This document shows positions 1 to 10,716 of a DNA stretch of 64,000 bases, one piece after another. Source of the DNA: Bacteroidota bacterium (GTDB lineage: Bacteria > Bacteroidota > Bacteroidia > Cytophagales > Cyclobacteriaceae). The stretch is from contig JAEYWY010000034.1 of NCBI GenBank assembly GCA_023428695.1, positions 62,001 through 126,000 on the forward strand. Reading direction: 5' to 3'. The translations under genes and the position numbers were made by a program. Under the pieces are notes generated by a model. The model was not told the origin of the DNA. It saw nothing but the letters and a program-made list of their open reading frames with translations, and made no database searches. The number at the start of each line of letters is the position of its first letter. Position 1 is the stretch's first letter.

Positions 1-1202
1 AACAAAAGGTATAAAGAGACTGCTGTTGCAGCGCCCAGTAGTACGATCGTTACCAGCGTCAGGCGTTGCTTTTGAATCGTCAGGCGGTCATTTTCCTGCT
101 GTGCATTCAGTAATTTGATTTCTTCTTCCTTTTGCAACGCTTCATAACGTGCATTGAGTGACTGTGCGAGTTGTATTTTGGCCTCATCGAATATCGTGTC
201 CTTGAGATGATAGGCGTCCGTAAGGTATCGTAGCGCCAGTGCGTTGTTACCGACGTCCCGATGGAACTCCGACAGTTCCTGGTACGCGACCAGTGCATTG
301 CGTTTGTGATCCGCCTCAAGTGACAGGCGCAACCCATTTTGCAGCGCATATACAACGCTGTCGCTATAGCCCGCCTTGCGGTAATAGTATCCGGCTGCGT
401 TCCATGCCCCGGCTTGCCTGATCTTGTCTGCGGACTTTTCTGCATACTCCAATGTGCGCGTCAGATGGGCGCGGGCCCTTTTGAATTGTTTGAGATCAGT
501 ATACGTCCACGCATAGTTGATATATGTTTGCGTAAGGGCGTGATACGTATTGTGTTTGCGGTACAGGGCTATGGCAAGCTCATAATATTGGAAGCCTTCT
601 TCATACTTGCCCATTTCAGTTAGGTAGTAACCCTTGTTCAGGTATGCATTGGCAAGGCTTTCTTCATGCGAAGATTGTTTCTTGAGTTCGATCGACCTGT
701 CAGCATACTCAACTGCCTTGTCATATTCCAGAACATAACTATGTGCAAGGGAAAGATTGTTGAAAAACTGCGCCGCAGCATCGCTATTGTCAATCGCTGT
801 CGCCTCACGGATGCCCTGGTGGCAGATTTCGATAGCCTTGTCGGTCTCCGACAGGTTAATGTAATAGTTCGACAACGCGATGAACACACGCACCCGTGCA
901 AGTTTGTCTCCGGCTTCATCGGCGAATTCGAGTGCGCGTTCGTAGTTTGTGAGAGCGGCGGGATTGTCGCCGTGTTTTTCGTCAATGATACCCAGCACAT
1001 AATGCGCATACGCGAGGGCAGTCTTGTTATCTTGTGCCGTCGCCTCGCGTTTCAACTCCGCGACAAAATTGTGGGATTTAACGATGTCAGAATACACATA
1101 ATGTCTTGCGCTGTCGAGTAAGGTGTCCGTTGTTTGATTTCCGGTTTGCGCAAAAACACCCGTATAAAGACAACACAGGCTGGCCAGGATAAGATACTTC
1201 AT
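1..1202 (-). CDS. TPR-repeat signalling protein, 3' end cut by the window
   Basis: Reading leftward from an ATG at 1202-1200, the frame stays open to base 1, giving about 400 residues. It starts with a signal peptide (MKYLILASLCCLYTGVFAQ), followed by roughly 300 residues of alpha-helical tetratricopeptide repeats, recognisable by repeated A..YE.AL.FA and KAIE.C pattern pairs and by a GYYLTEMGKYEEGFQYYE unit. After the repeats comes a polar coiled coil (EEEIKLLNAQQENDRL) and a hydrophobic membrane span (TLVTIVLLGAATAVSLYLL), where the window ends. In Bacteroidota this layout normally continues into a cytoplasmic histidine kinase, LytTR, or LuxR-type output domain, so a periplasmic-sensing signal protein is inferred. 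The output domain is not visible. Confidence 0.85.
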   Translation of the reverse strand, partial: MKYLILASLCCLYTGVFAQTGNQTTDTLLDSARHYVYSDIVKSHNFVAELKREATAQDNKTALAYAHYVLGIIDEKHGDNPAALTNYERALEFADEAGDKLARVRVFIALSNYYINLSETDKAIEICHQGIREATAIDNSDAAAQFFNNLSLAHSYVLEYDKAVEYADRSIELKKQSSHEESLANAYLNKGYYLTEMGKYEEGFQYYELAIALYRKHNTYHALTQTYINYAWTYTDLKQFKRARAHLTRTLEYAEKSADKIRQAGAWNAAGYYYRKAGYSDSVVYALQNGLRLSLEADHKRNALVAYQELSEFHRDVGNNALALRYLTDAYHLKDTIFDEAKIQLAQSLNARYEALQKEEEIKLLNAQQENDRLTIQKQRLTLVTIVLLGAATAVSLYLL

Positions 1203-1346
1203 GAACGGCACGTCACTCAGATTACGAGTAGGAAAGGTTAGGGTACTGTTGACAAGATAATGATAAATTTGGATTTCTCGGACCAAATTGGCCTTACCGT
1301 TCCTTCGCGCCTTTGTCCACCTGTGGGAAAAAAACACCTTCGAATC

Positions 1347-2204
1347 TCAGTCTTTCGCATTGAAAAAACGCTCCGCATTCTTGTAAAAAATCTTCTCTTT
1401 CTGGCTCTCAGTTAAATACGAAATCTGTGAAATCGCCTTAATTGTTGTTTCGATATCCCCGTTATCAGATCCAAACATAATCCGATCCTCAAGCCCGTTG
1501 TCGATAAACAGCCTGAGTATTCCGGCAAAATGTTCGGGACCGAGAATGTTGGGATTGTTAATTGCAGAAACGTCTGTGTACACCTGCGGATACTTCTTCA
1601 TGATCTCAATCGCTTCGCGGTGATAGGGTGCCCCGGCGTGCATGATCCAGAGCCGTAGCCCGGGCACTTCCCTGAGCAGTGTTTCCATCAGCGCCGGATT
1701 GCCCATGTCCTGTTTGAAATTCGGACACCCATGATCGGGACCCGCAGAACCCGTATGAATACCAACGGGGAGGTTATACTTTTTCGCCAGGCGATAATAG
1801 GGCAGGAGCATGGAATCAGATGAACTGATGCCATGGTATTGAGACAATATTTCCCCGATGAAATGAATGTTACCAGCCTTGATCTGTTCCTCGACCCAGT
1901 CGATAGGCGGCCATTCGCTGCCGTCTTCAAAACATGGCTGCAGGCTGTACGGTACCTTTCCGTTTGGACAGGGCATCATCAATCCCCGCAGCATCCGCAA
2001 TTTGCCGTGACTCTTATATTGTTGCTGCAGATCCCAGGAAGAACTGATCGCCACCTTGTAAACACTTGCAGACTCCAGCTTCTTCAGTTGCGCCTGTGGT
2101 TCCTTCGCACCATGCAGGTGAACATCGAAGATCCGTTGCTGGGCGAAGCCGGTGAAGGAAAGTGCAAGCAGTAGAGAAGCACATACTAATTGGGAATGCT
2201 GCAT
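1347..2204 (-). CDS. secreted amidohydrolase-family (TIM-barrel) metal hydrolase
   Basis: A 285-residue protein of the amidohydrolase 2 family. I chose the ATG at 2204 because it opens a clean signal peptide (MQHSQLVCASLLLALSFTGFAQ); a longer frame upstream would put 37 unlikely residues before it. The first metal-binding motif FDVHLHG follows at once. Other family landmarks are GIHTGSAGPDHG, WIMHAGAPYH (metal or catalytic His) and the late Asp motif MFGSDNGD. Family members cleave C-N, C-C or C-O bonds in small substrates; the substrate here cannot be read from sequence. It stands alone, with a short AT-rich repeat region upstream. The signal peptide implies action in the periplasm. Confidence 0.85.
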   Translation of the reverse strand: MQHSQLVCASLLLALSFTGFAQQRIFDVHLHGAKEPQAQLKKLESASVYKVAISSSWDLQQQYKSHGKLRMLRGLMMPCPNGKVPYSLQPCFEDGSEWPPIDWVEEQIKAGNIHFIGEILSQYHGISSSDSMLLPYYRLAKKYNLPVGIHTGSAGPDHGCPNFKQDMGNPALMETLLREVPGLRLWIMHAGAPYHREAIEIMKKYPQVYTDVSAINNPNILGPEHFAGILRLFIDNGLEDRIMFGSDNGDIETTIKAISQISYLTESQKEKIFYKNAERFFNAKD

Positions 2205-2215
2205 TGCAGTTTGTT

Positions 2216-2345
2216 TTTGCTTCTGAATATAGGGAAAGCATTTTTCACCGCAAAGGCGGAGAGACACATGAGTTCGCAAAGTTACGGCTTCAATTATAAA
2301 GTGAACATCCGACAATTATAAAATTCCCAAATTATAAATTAGAAA
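2216..2345 (-). repeat. degenerate copy of a dispersed intergenic repeat
   Basis: Read on the minus strand, this stretch contains an AT-rich block (AATTTCTAATTTATAATTT) followed by a block ending TCTCCGCCTTTGCGGTGAAA. The same two blocks in the same order occur at about 40365-40480, and more diverged at 50490-50620 and 53380-53480. It lies between the amidohydrolase start and the next gene. No coding capacity is evident. Confidence 0.55.
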
Positions 2346-2420
2346 TTGACTCGCACTGTCGATATTCGCATTTACTTCCGTCACGAGAGATCCCTAAATT
2401 CAAGACATAAAGTGAATCTT

Positions 2421-2990
2421 ATGCGCAAACTAATCGCCAGCATGAACATCACCTTCGATGGCAACTGCGACCACACCGCCGGCATCGCCAATCCCGAACT
2501 GCATGATTACTACACCAACCTCCTGAACAACGCCGACACCATTCTCTACGGTCGCACAACGTATGAGCTGATGGAAGACTACTGGCCGAACCTGGTCAGA
2601 AATCCCACCGGCGAAAAAAACCTGGACGACTTCGCGAACGCCATTGACAGGATAGGAAAGATCCTCTTCTCACGCACGCGCAAAACCGTTACCTGGAACA
2701 ATACAGTCCTCGCGACACAAAGTCTCGAAGACGAGGTCAACGTATTCAAACAACAGTCCGGCCGCGACATCCTCGTTGGCAGTCCCAGCCTGATTGCCCA
2801 GCTCACCGAACTTGATCTCATCGACATTTGGCAGATTTGTGTTCATCCTATCATCGCCGGAGGCGGATTACCACTGTTCAAGGGTGTCACCAAACCTGTT
2901 GAGTTGAAACTGGTGAAGATGGAGAGGTTTGAGACGTCGGATCATGTGGTGGTTTATTATGGGAGGGCAACGGTTCAGAGAATCCAATAA
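2421..2990 (+). CDS. dihydrofolate reductase/RibD C-terminal fold protein
   Basis: A 189-residue cytosolic protein. It starts MRKLIASMNITFDGN, the beta-strand and substrate loop typical of the RibD C-terminal/DHFR-like family often annotated as dihydrofolate reductase family protein. Supporting blocks are ADTILYGRTTYELMEDYWP, KILFSRTRKTVTWNN, RDILVGSPSLIAQL and DIWQICVHPIIAGGGLPLF, the last being the conserved C-terminal strand. The ATG at 2421 was preferred over the frame start at 2346, because the extra 25 residues are basic, unconserved and precede the expected N-terminus. These single-domain homologues are presumed NADPH-dependent reductases of unknown substrate. It is monocistronic, and its 3' end is about 110 bases from the leader-distal end of the CRISPR array. 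Confidence 0.85.
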   Translation: MRKLIASMNITFDGNCDHTAGIANPELHDYYTNLLNNADTILYGRTTYELMEDYWPNLVRNPTGEKNLDDFANAIDRIGKILFSRTRKTVTWNNTVLATQSLEDEVNVFKQQSGRDILVGSPSLIAQLTELDLIDIWQICVHPIIAGGGLPLFKGVTKPVELKLVKMERFETSDHVVVYYGRATVQRIQ

Positions 2991-3098
2991 GTCTACCATT
3001 CCAATTGTTCAACGGGCGCAGATCGTCCCACGAGAGAAATCAACCTTCAATGATGCTATGAGGCGTCTGTGAGACAAGTGGGACATGTGGAGGGTGGG

Positions 3099-3128
3099 GC
3101 CTTGATTCCACCATGGTGCGAATAAAGG
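3099..3128 (-). repeat. degenerate terminal CRISPR repeat
   Basis: This 30-base stretch aligns without gaps to the array repeat with about 20 matches of 30, including the cores ATTCCAC and TGGTGCGA. It sits 34 bases before the first perfect repeat at 3163, a normal spacer length for this array. A decayed last repeat is typical of the leader-distal end, so it fixes the array polarity: the oldest spacers lie on the left. Confidence 0.75.
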
Positions 3129-3162
3129 TGTAATTGCGTGCCGCGACGTAGGTAAAAAACTC

Positions 3163-6100
3163 ATTTCAATTCCACATTGGTGCGATTAAGAGAACATAGT
3201 GGGCGCTGTCGCCGCCGTGGGCGATCGGATTTCAATTCCACATTGGTGCGATTAAGAGCAAGCCCTGGTATATCACCTTTTACGCCTGGGACATATTTCA
3301 ATTCCACATTGGTGCGATTAAGAGAGTGCCCCAGGAACGCTTCGACGTACACGTCTGATTATTTCAATTCCACATTGGTGCGATTAAGAGCCCAGTTGGT
3401 GTCGATGCGAATGGCTACATTTCACATTTCAATTCCACATTGGTGCGATTAAGAGATACCCCCGTCATAGTATCCCTTGAGTGCTACTGTATTTCAATTC
3501 CACATTGGTGCGATTAAGAGCGGAGTAGCCAGGAATGCCAAGCTTGCCTTTGTTGATTTCAATTCCACATTGGTGCGATTAAGAGTAAGAACTGCCGCAG
3601 CTGCGAATGCAGCTCCAAGCGATTTCAATTCCACATTGGTGCGATTAAGAGGGTGGTCGACCAGGCTAATGGGCTTCCGAGTTTTCATTTCAATTCCACA
3701 TTGGTGCGATTAAGAGTATTTCTTACCGTTGATTTCGAGCTGCCAGTCATATTTCAATTCCACATTGGTGCGATTAAGAGATGGCCGTATTTGAACGTGC
3801 AGAACATTCTCGGCTATTTCAATTCCACATTGGTGCGATTAAGAGTCCGAACTGCGCGATCTTTGTTTTAGTTATCAGAACGATTTCAATTCCACATTGG
3901 TGCGATTAAGAGAATACGTCGATAAATGCGACATGGTGACCACGCACAATTTCAATTCCACATTGGTGCGATTAAGAGCATTGATGCCAATTATCATAAA
4001 GGGATGGACAACCAATTTCAATTCCACATTGGTGCGATTAAGAGTTCCCCAAACTTTCACTTTTTCTTCCCCCTTCATTTATTTCAATTCCACATTGGTG
4101 CGATTAAGAGTTGACAATATTCCGGATCCCCAACCGGTCATCATAATTTCAATTCCACATTGGTGCGATTAAGAGAGCCGGGCCCCGAGCAAACAACGCG
4201 ACATAAAGGATATTTCAATTCCACATTGGTGCGATTAAGAGCTGTTTGCCGTAATGCGCGCGCGCTCCCCTTTATATATTTCAATTCCACATTGGTGCGA
4301 TTAAGAGCCCATTTTCCCGCCCATCTTCGGTATGGTAGGGGACATTTCAATTCCACATTGGTGCGATTAAGAGCTCTAACAAGAACTTGTGTAAGTGCGT
4401 CATTGTTTGGATTTCAATTCCACATTGGTGCGATTAAGAGTTGAATCCCGTGGATACATGGACACGGATTGGCGTGATTTCAATTCCACATTGGTGCGAT
4501 TAAGAGTCGCAATTGCGTACGCTTCATTTGTCTTTTCCAAATTTCAATTCCACATTGGTGCGATTAAGAGGATTGAATTTGCCGTAAAGCGCCAATTGAT
4601 TTTGAATTTCAATTCCACATTGGTGCGATTAAGAGCCGCGGGGATTGTTTCGCCGTTGGTGTACGACCCCATTTCAATTCCACATTGGTGCGATTAAGAG
4701 GGGTCAACCTCGGCAAAAACCATAAAGGCTTCCACAATTTCAATTCCACATTGGTGCGATTAAGAGGTTTGCATCAGCCATTCGCGGGACTGATGACCAT
4801 ATTTCAATTCCACATTGGTGCGATTAAGAGAAATCACGTTCCGCGGTTACAATCTCCCTGGATGGGATTTCAATTCCACATTGGTGCGATTAAGAGAAGT
4901 CTCTTTCTTGTATGAGTACTTGATAACGCCGAAATTTCAATTCCACATTGGTGCGATTAAGAGCAGTCGTGCGTTGACACTGTGTTGACACCTGTATCGA
5001 TTTCAATTCCACATTGGTGCGATTAAGAGAGTCTGCAAAGGATGCAAGTTTAATATCCTCGGAGTAATTTCAATTCCACATTGGTGCGATTAAGAGTTTT
5101 CACGCTACGGCCTCACGGGTCAACCATACCATTTCAATTCCACATTGGTGCGATTAAGAGCGTCACGTCTATTCCTGAAGGTTTCAATCCGACCGATTTC
5201 AATTCCACATTGGTGCGATTAAGAGCATCTTTCGCTTACCTTTACTAAGTATTACGTATCAAATTTCAATTCCACATTGGTGCGATTAAGAGAATGAATA
5301 TCCATTCTCCCAAGCAAATTTGCTGTTGAATTTCAATTCCACATTGGTGCGATTAAGAGTCGATCAGTTCTGCCTGTGCCTGCAGTTGTTTAAATATTTC
5401 AATTCCACATTGGTGCGATTAAGAGCGGCTGAGGGAATTTCCAAAAATGGTTTTGAATACTATTTCAATTCCACATTGGTGCGATTAAGAGAGCGAATCG
5501 CTCGTAACGTCGAACTTCTGTAGTTATTTCAATTCCACATTGGTGCGATTAAGAGCAGCGAGTGTGACGGTCATGATGCCTGTGCAGACTTATTTCAATT
5601 CCACATTGGTGCGATTAAGAGCACGCACGACGCAATGAGAAAAGAGAAGTTCATGATTTCAATTCCACATTGGTGCGATTAAGAGGAAACGAGTTGCTGA
5701 TAGTACTTTTCGCCATCACGAATTTCAATTCCACATTGGTGCGATTAAGAGCCTGGATGGGAGGTTGATAAGTTCAATGTCATCTTATTTCAATTCCACA
5801 TTGGTGCGATTAAGAGTATCTGGAAAAGATGAACATAAAAATCATAAAGGTATTTCAATTCCACATTGGTGCGATTAAGAGTGAATCCGGGAAGGATCCA
5901 CAATTGAAGATCAAAGATTTCAATTCCACATTGGTGCGATTAAGAGAAGGAATTCAGCGCCATTTGCAATAATCTTTTACAGATTTCAATTCCACATTGG
6001 TGCGATTAAGAGCCATGAGCAACACCATAACCCCCGAAGAGTATAGAATTTCAATTCCACATTGGTGCGATTAAGAGTTCTGCAGGTAGTGCATCAAACT

Positions 6101-9100
6101 CGACTTGTCCAATTTCAATTCCACATTGGTGCGATTAAGAGCATTCTTATCGCGCAGCTCGGCGCGCACGTCCTTAATTTCAATTCCACATTGGTGCGAT
6201 TAAGAGGTTGAAACCATTGATAAAACATCAGCGCAATTGCAAATTTCAATTCCACATTGGTGCGATTAAGAGAATTCTACCATCGTGTTCAAAATGCATG
6301 TACTTCATTTCAATTCCACATTGGTGCGATTAAGAGGTAGTAGTACCGCAGACGCTGTTGCGACTTCATCCAAATTTCAATTCCACATTGGTGCGATTAA
6401 GAGGTTGACGGAAAGTACTACGCGGAAGTTTTGGACGAATTTCAATTCCACATTGGTGCGATTAAGAGTCCACGGCATGAAAAGAAGATCATCCTCTTTT
6501 AACAATTTCAATTCCACATTGGTGCGATTAAGAGCATGCGTCCCGGGTTATACGGAACGGTAAACTTTTATTTCAATTCCACATTGGTGCGATTAAGAGG
6601 TAATCGTAAGAGCCGATAGGGCCGGCGTGTTCTTATTTCAATTCCACATTGGTGCGATTAAGAGGACTTCGAAGAACAGGAACAAGTAGAACACGAGACG
6701 ATTTCAATTCCACATTGGTGCGATTAAGAGGTACGTCAACAATAACGGCACCGTATCTGGATTTATTTCAATTCCACATTGGTGCGATTAAGAGGGGAAA
6801 GGTCATACCGTACGGGACAAGGGAAGCTTTATTTCAATTCCACATTGGTGCGATTAAGAGTTCTCATTTGACCATTGATGACCCTGCCCACAGACCGATT
6901 TCAATTCCACATTGGTGCGATTAAGAGCAATGATCGGACTTGCAAAAAAGCACTGCGTCGGCATTTCAATTCCACATTGGTGCGATTAAGAGCAAAGAGC
7001 GCGGATTTGATCACTTTCTGATATGTTATTTCAATTCCACATTGGTGCGATTAAGAGAGCGATGAACCAGATAGGTTGTGTTCTCTCCGATAAATTTCAA
7101 TTCCACATTGGTGCGATTAAGAGCAGCATCGTAAGCCTTCTTAACCTCATCGATTGAATTTCAATTCCACATTGGTGCGATTAAGAGTTAATTACTTCGA
7201 GTCCCGTCCGGTCCGCTAGCTGTATTTCAATTCCACATTGGTGCGATTAAGAGTGTAATCAAGCTGATTCTCACTGATCGGCATAAAATTTCAATTCCAC
7301 ATTGGTGCGATTAAGAGTTGCAGTGGCTAGTAAATCAAATTGGCCAATTAGATTTCAATTCCACATTGGTGCGATTAAGAGCCCAAGAGATCGAGCGCTA
7401 CCAGAAAGCGATAGCCGATTTCAATTCCACATTGGTGCGATTAAGAGCATAAAACAGCAGAATGAAACGACCTTGGCATTCATATTTCAATTCCACATTG
7501 GTGCGATTAAGAGTCTTGAATGTCGTTACATTTCAGTGCGGTAGCATTGATTTCAATTCCACATTGGTGCGATTAAGAGCCGTTTGTTAAGAAAGAAAAG
7601 AAGCCTTTGGAGGCAATTTCAATTCCACATTGGTGCGATTAAGAGCCGACTGTTCCAATGGTATTTAACTACTGTACCAAAATTTCAATTCCACATTGGT
7701 GCGATTAAGAGTCACGCTACGGATAATGAAGCTGAGCACTTTGTTATTTCAATTCCACATTGGTGCGATTAAGAGTAAAGTGACACCGACGCGAGACAAA
7801 ATAATTTCAAATTTCAATTCCACATTGGTGCGATTAAGAGCGAGTCCAGACTTGTGCAGGGATTCTTTCACCAGAATTTCAATTCCACATTGGTGCGATT
7901 AAGAGACTTTTTTCCTCGTCATTTTTTAAAAGTACTAAAAATTTCAATTCCACATTGGTGCGATTAAGAGCGAGAACTCATTCCGGCGCCTGCGATTAGG
8001 TCAGATTTCAATTCCACATTGGTGCGATTAAGAGTATGTTAGCATCATTGCTAGTCGTTTTACTCTATTATTTCAATTCCACATTGGTGCGATTAAGAGT
8101 ATCCACAAGACCCCTGCGGCACAGTCATTACCTGTATTTCAATTCCACATTGGTGCGATTAAGAGAAGGCAGGCATTTGAAAAGGTTCTGGATGATCCCA
8201 TTTCAATTCCACATTGGTGCGATTAAGAGCCAACCACAGCATTCGATCTGTTGGGTACGACGAAATTTCAATTCCACATTGGTGCGATTAAGAGTCAGAG
8301 CGGGATATAATCACATACATTGCAATGAAATTTCAATTCCACATTGGTGCGATTAAGAGTATTAGTCCTTTTTGTTGCTCCGTAGATGCCTTCATTTCAA
8401 TTCCACATTGGTGCGATTAAGAGTGTTGCACCCATCACAAACTTTACAATCCGATCACTATTTCAATTCCACATTGGTGCGATTAAGAGTTGAGGGGGGT
8501 CACTACAAAAACATCAACGTTATGATTTCAATTCCACATTGGTGCGATTAAGAGAAAAGGAGAATGAGAGGTTGAAAGAAAAAGATATTATTTCAATTCC
8601 ACATTGGTGCGATTAAGAGTTTACATGCTTCATGCTTGATTGCGCCTTTTGTGTGAATTTCAATTCCACATTGGTGCGATTAAGAGGTCACGTCGATTCC
8701 TGAAGGTTTCAATCCGACCGTATTTCAATTCCACATTGGTGCGATTAAGAGCAGAACAGGAGCGGCTTCGCAAGGAAGAGGAAGAGATTTCAATTCCACA
8801 TTGGTGCGATTAAGAGAACGTGGGATTGGAATGCTCAAGCGGATGTTGGTATTTCAATTCCACATTGGTGCGATTAAGAGGTATAGGCTCAACGATCTTC
8901 CCCCATAGTGTTGCCTATTTCAATTCTACATTGGTGCGATTAAGAGAATCGCCTTTTCAACCATGCGATCAAAAATATTAACATTTCAATTCCACATTGG
9001 TGCGATTAAGAGCAGATTCCAAAATTGATTTGGGGGGCGGTAATTATATTTCAATTCCACATTGGTGCGATTAAGAGGTTGTAACTGTCCAATTGCTTTT

Positions 9101-9205
9101 ACCCTGTCCGGATTTCAATTCCACATTGGTGCGATTAAGAGCGATTGATTCCAGATCCGTTGACCTGTCGTATGAATTTCAATTCCACATTGGTGCGATT
9201 AAGAG
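3163..9205 (-). CRISPR. type I-B CRISPR array, 93 repeats and 92 spacers
   Basis: A 30-base repeat, on the plus strand starting ATTTCAATTCCACATTGG and ending TGCGATTAAGAG, recurs every 64-67 bases. By hand count there are 93 copies from 3163 to 9176, with spacers of about 33-37 bases. Transcription is inferred to run leftward: the minus-strand repeat ends in ATTGAAAT, the 8-base 5' handle typical of Cas6-processed type I-B crRNAs, the cas operon points the same way, and the far left end carries a decayed repeat. All copies looked identical except one at 8917, where the block ATTCCACA reads ATTCTACA. Spacers at 5161-5195 and 8687-8721 are almost the same sequence. Confidence 0.98.
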
Positions 9206-9422
9206 CCGTTTTTTGGCCCGTCCAAATATGCGAAAATACATCAATATCAAGATCTGGTGAGCCGAATTTTCGTTGTCATTATCGTCGATCCCCGATATCC
9301 GAATTTGCCCCAGGGTTCGACAATCGCAGTTCTGAGCTCACAGACGCGAATTTTTACCGTGTCTATGCCGTGCGACATATTGTTGCGGGACCGGAATAGT
9401 GGCGGTCGACGACAACAACCCC
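9206..9422 (-). promoter_or_regulatory. CRISPR leader region
   Basis: The 217 bases between the last repeat and the cas2 stop codon hold no credible gene. Their position, at the end next to cas2 and opposite the degenerate repeat, makes them the leader, which should contain the array promoter and the signals for inserting new spacers. The half nearest the array is richer in A/T (for example AAATATGCGAAAATACATC). No specific promoter box could be assigned with confidence. Confidence 0.7.
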
Positions 9423-9683
9423 TCAGATGATAGTGTCAAGCCGATTTTTCTCTCTCCCGTAAATGTCTTTCTCAAGCCACTTCTCATCCCTGCTCCGAAA
9501 TACAATCAGACTGTCACCTTCTTCCATAATAACCCGGGATCCTGCTACCAGCTCTTTCAGCTTAACCTCCGTGATCTCACCCTCGAACACAGAATTCTGA
9601 ATCCAGTTCAGATACCGGCGACACAACTTCAACATTCTTGAGACGCGTTTCTGTCCGATATCGTAAACCAGGATCACATACAT
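9423..9683 (-). CDS. cas2: Cas2 adaptation endoribonuclease-fold protein
   Basis: An 86-residue protein beginning MYVILVYDIGQKRVSRMLK, the ferredoxin-like first strand of Cas2 with the conserved Asp at position 8. The middle NSVFEGEITEVKLKEL and the segment DSLIVFRSRDEKWLEK also fit the family, and the length is usual (85-100). With Cas1 it forms the integrase complex that inserts new spacers; Cas2 acts mainly as the structural dimer bridging two Cas1 dimers. It is the last cas gene, 28 bases after cas1, and the leader follows its stop codon. Confidence 0.97.
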   Translation of the reverse strand: MYVILVYDIGQKRVSRMLKLCRRYLNWIQNSVFEGEITEVKLKELVAGSRVIMEEGDSLIVFRSRDEKWLEKDIYGREKNRLDTII

Positions 9684-9711
9684 GCTTCCAAATGATCGTA
9701 TTAAGCAATCT

Positions 9712-10716
9712 CTACCACCATATCTTAAATGGTTTGTATTCCTCCATGCCGAGAATATGCTTGCTCAACTTGTAACACTCAAGTTTCACCAGGTGCTTAT
9801 AACTGACATGCTTCTTCAAACTGCGGTGCCGGATCGTCTCGGCAAGGCGTTCCTCCCATGCTTTGATAAATGCCTTCTTGCCGTTCTCTTTCAATATACA
9901 CCGATTCAGTTCCAACACAAAGTCAGCTTGCCTGACCTCTTTCTTATTTAGCACGCGAAATATGGTGCGGTCGACAAGAATAGGCTTGAATATCTCGGCC
10001 ATATCAAGAGCCAGCGAAAATCTTCGCGTCCCGGGCTGATGCAAAAAACTTATTGTCGGGTTGAGTTGGGTGTGATACAACTGGCTCAGACAAAGACTGT
10101 AGCACATCATGTTCCCGAAGGAGATCAACGCATTGAGCTCGTTACCGGGTGGTTGTTTTGTCCGGTTGCCCATGGTGAAGTCGGAAACAATTGAATCAAA
10201 CGAGCTGTAATACGCTTGCCGGATGTTACCTTCAATGCCCATGAGTTCTTCAACGGAGGTCGAATGCGGAACTTGCTCGGCGAGGAATTCGATCGTCCGA
10301 ATGGAATCTTCCAGATCGCGGTCGCGATTCTGGTAGTAGCGAAGATTCTTTAACATATTGAACGCCGCGCCGTCAATAATGCGTCGGGCGAGTTCGATCC
10401 GCCGCGACTTGTCCTGGTAAAGGCTAACCTGATTTACAATCATCTTACCAGCGAGCAAATAGTCGCGCGCGTAAAATGATCCGGCGTAATTTTCATAGTA
10501 GTCGAAAAAATGAACATTGATCTGCGACTTGCCCAGGAATGTATACAGTGCACTGTTAGCGTCAAGACTTCCGAATACGTACAGATCGGAAACGGCTTCA
10601 ACAGGGATGAACTTTGGCGTTCCCTCGCGCCCTTCTTCGTCGACAGGTGTGAACCTTAACGTATTGTCTTTACGGCTGATCCTGCCTGGATTAAAAAGAT
10701 AGTACGACTTCCTCAT
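9712..10716 (-). CDS. cas1: Cas1 spacer integrase
   Basis: A 334-residue Cas1 of the type I-B branch (N-terminus MRKSYYLFNPGRISRKDNTL). The metal-binding catalytic residues are in place: Glu162 in MGIEGNIRQ, His226 in SFLHQPGTRRF, and Asp238/Glu241 in LALDMAEIFKP. It catalyses the two transesterifications that join protospacer DNA to the leader-proximal repeat. Its ATG overlaps the cas4 stop by four bases, which suggests translational coupling and a joint role of Cas4 and Cas1 in selecting PAM-flanked prespacers. Full length, with no missing motif. Confidence 0.98.
   Translation of the reverse strand: MRKSYYLFNPGRISRKDNTLRFTPVDEEGREGTPKFIPVEAVSDLYVFGSLDANSALYTFLGKSQINVHFFDYYENYAGSFYARDYLLAGKMIVNQVSLYQDKSRRIELARRIIDGAAFNMLKNLRYYQNRDRDLEDSIRTIEFLAEQVPHSTSVEELMGIEGNIRQAYYSSFDSIVSDFTMGNRTKQPPGNELNALISFGNMMCYSLCLSQLYHTQLNPTISFLHQPGTRRFSLALDMAEIFKPILVDRTIFRVLNKKEVRQADFVLELNRCILKENGKKAFIKAWEERLAETIRHRSLKKHVSYKHLVKLECYKLSKHILGMEEYKPFKIWW

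Noticed and set aside
3161..9399. Many open frames of 60-110 codons in the CRISPR array with repeated FNSTLVRLR, FQFHIGAIK or LNRTNVELK peptides
   Set aside because: They are translations of the repeat with spacers as linkers; repeat length and spacing explain them fully.
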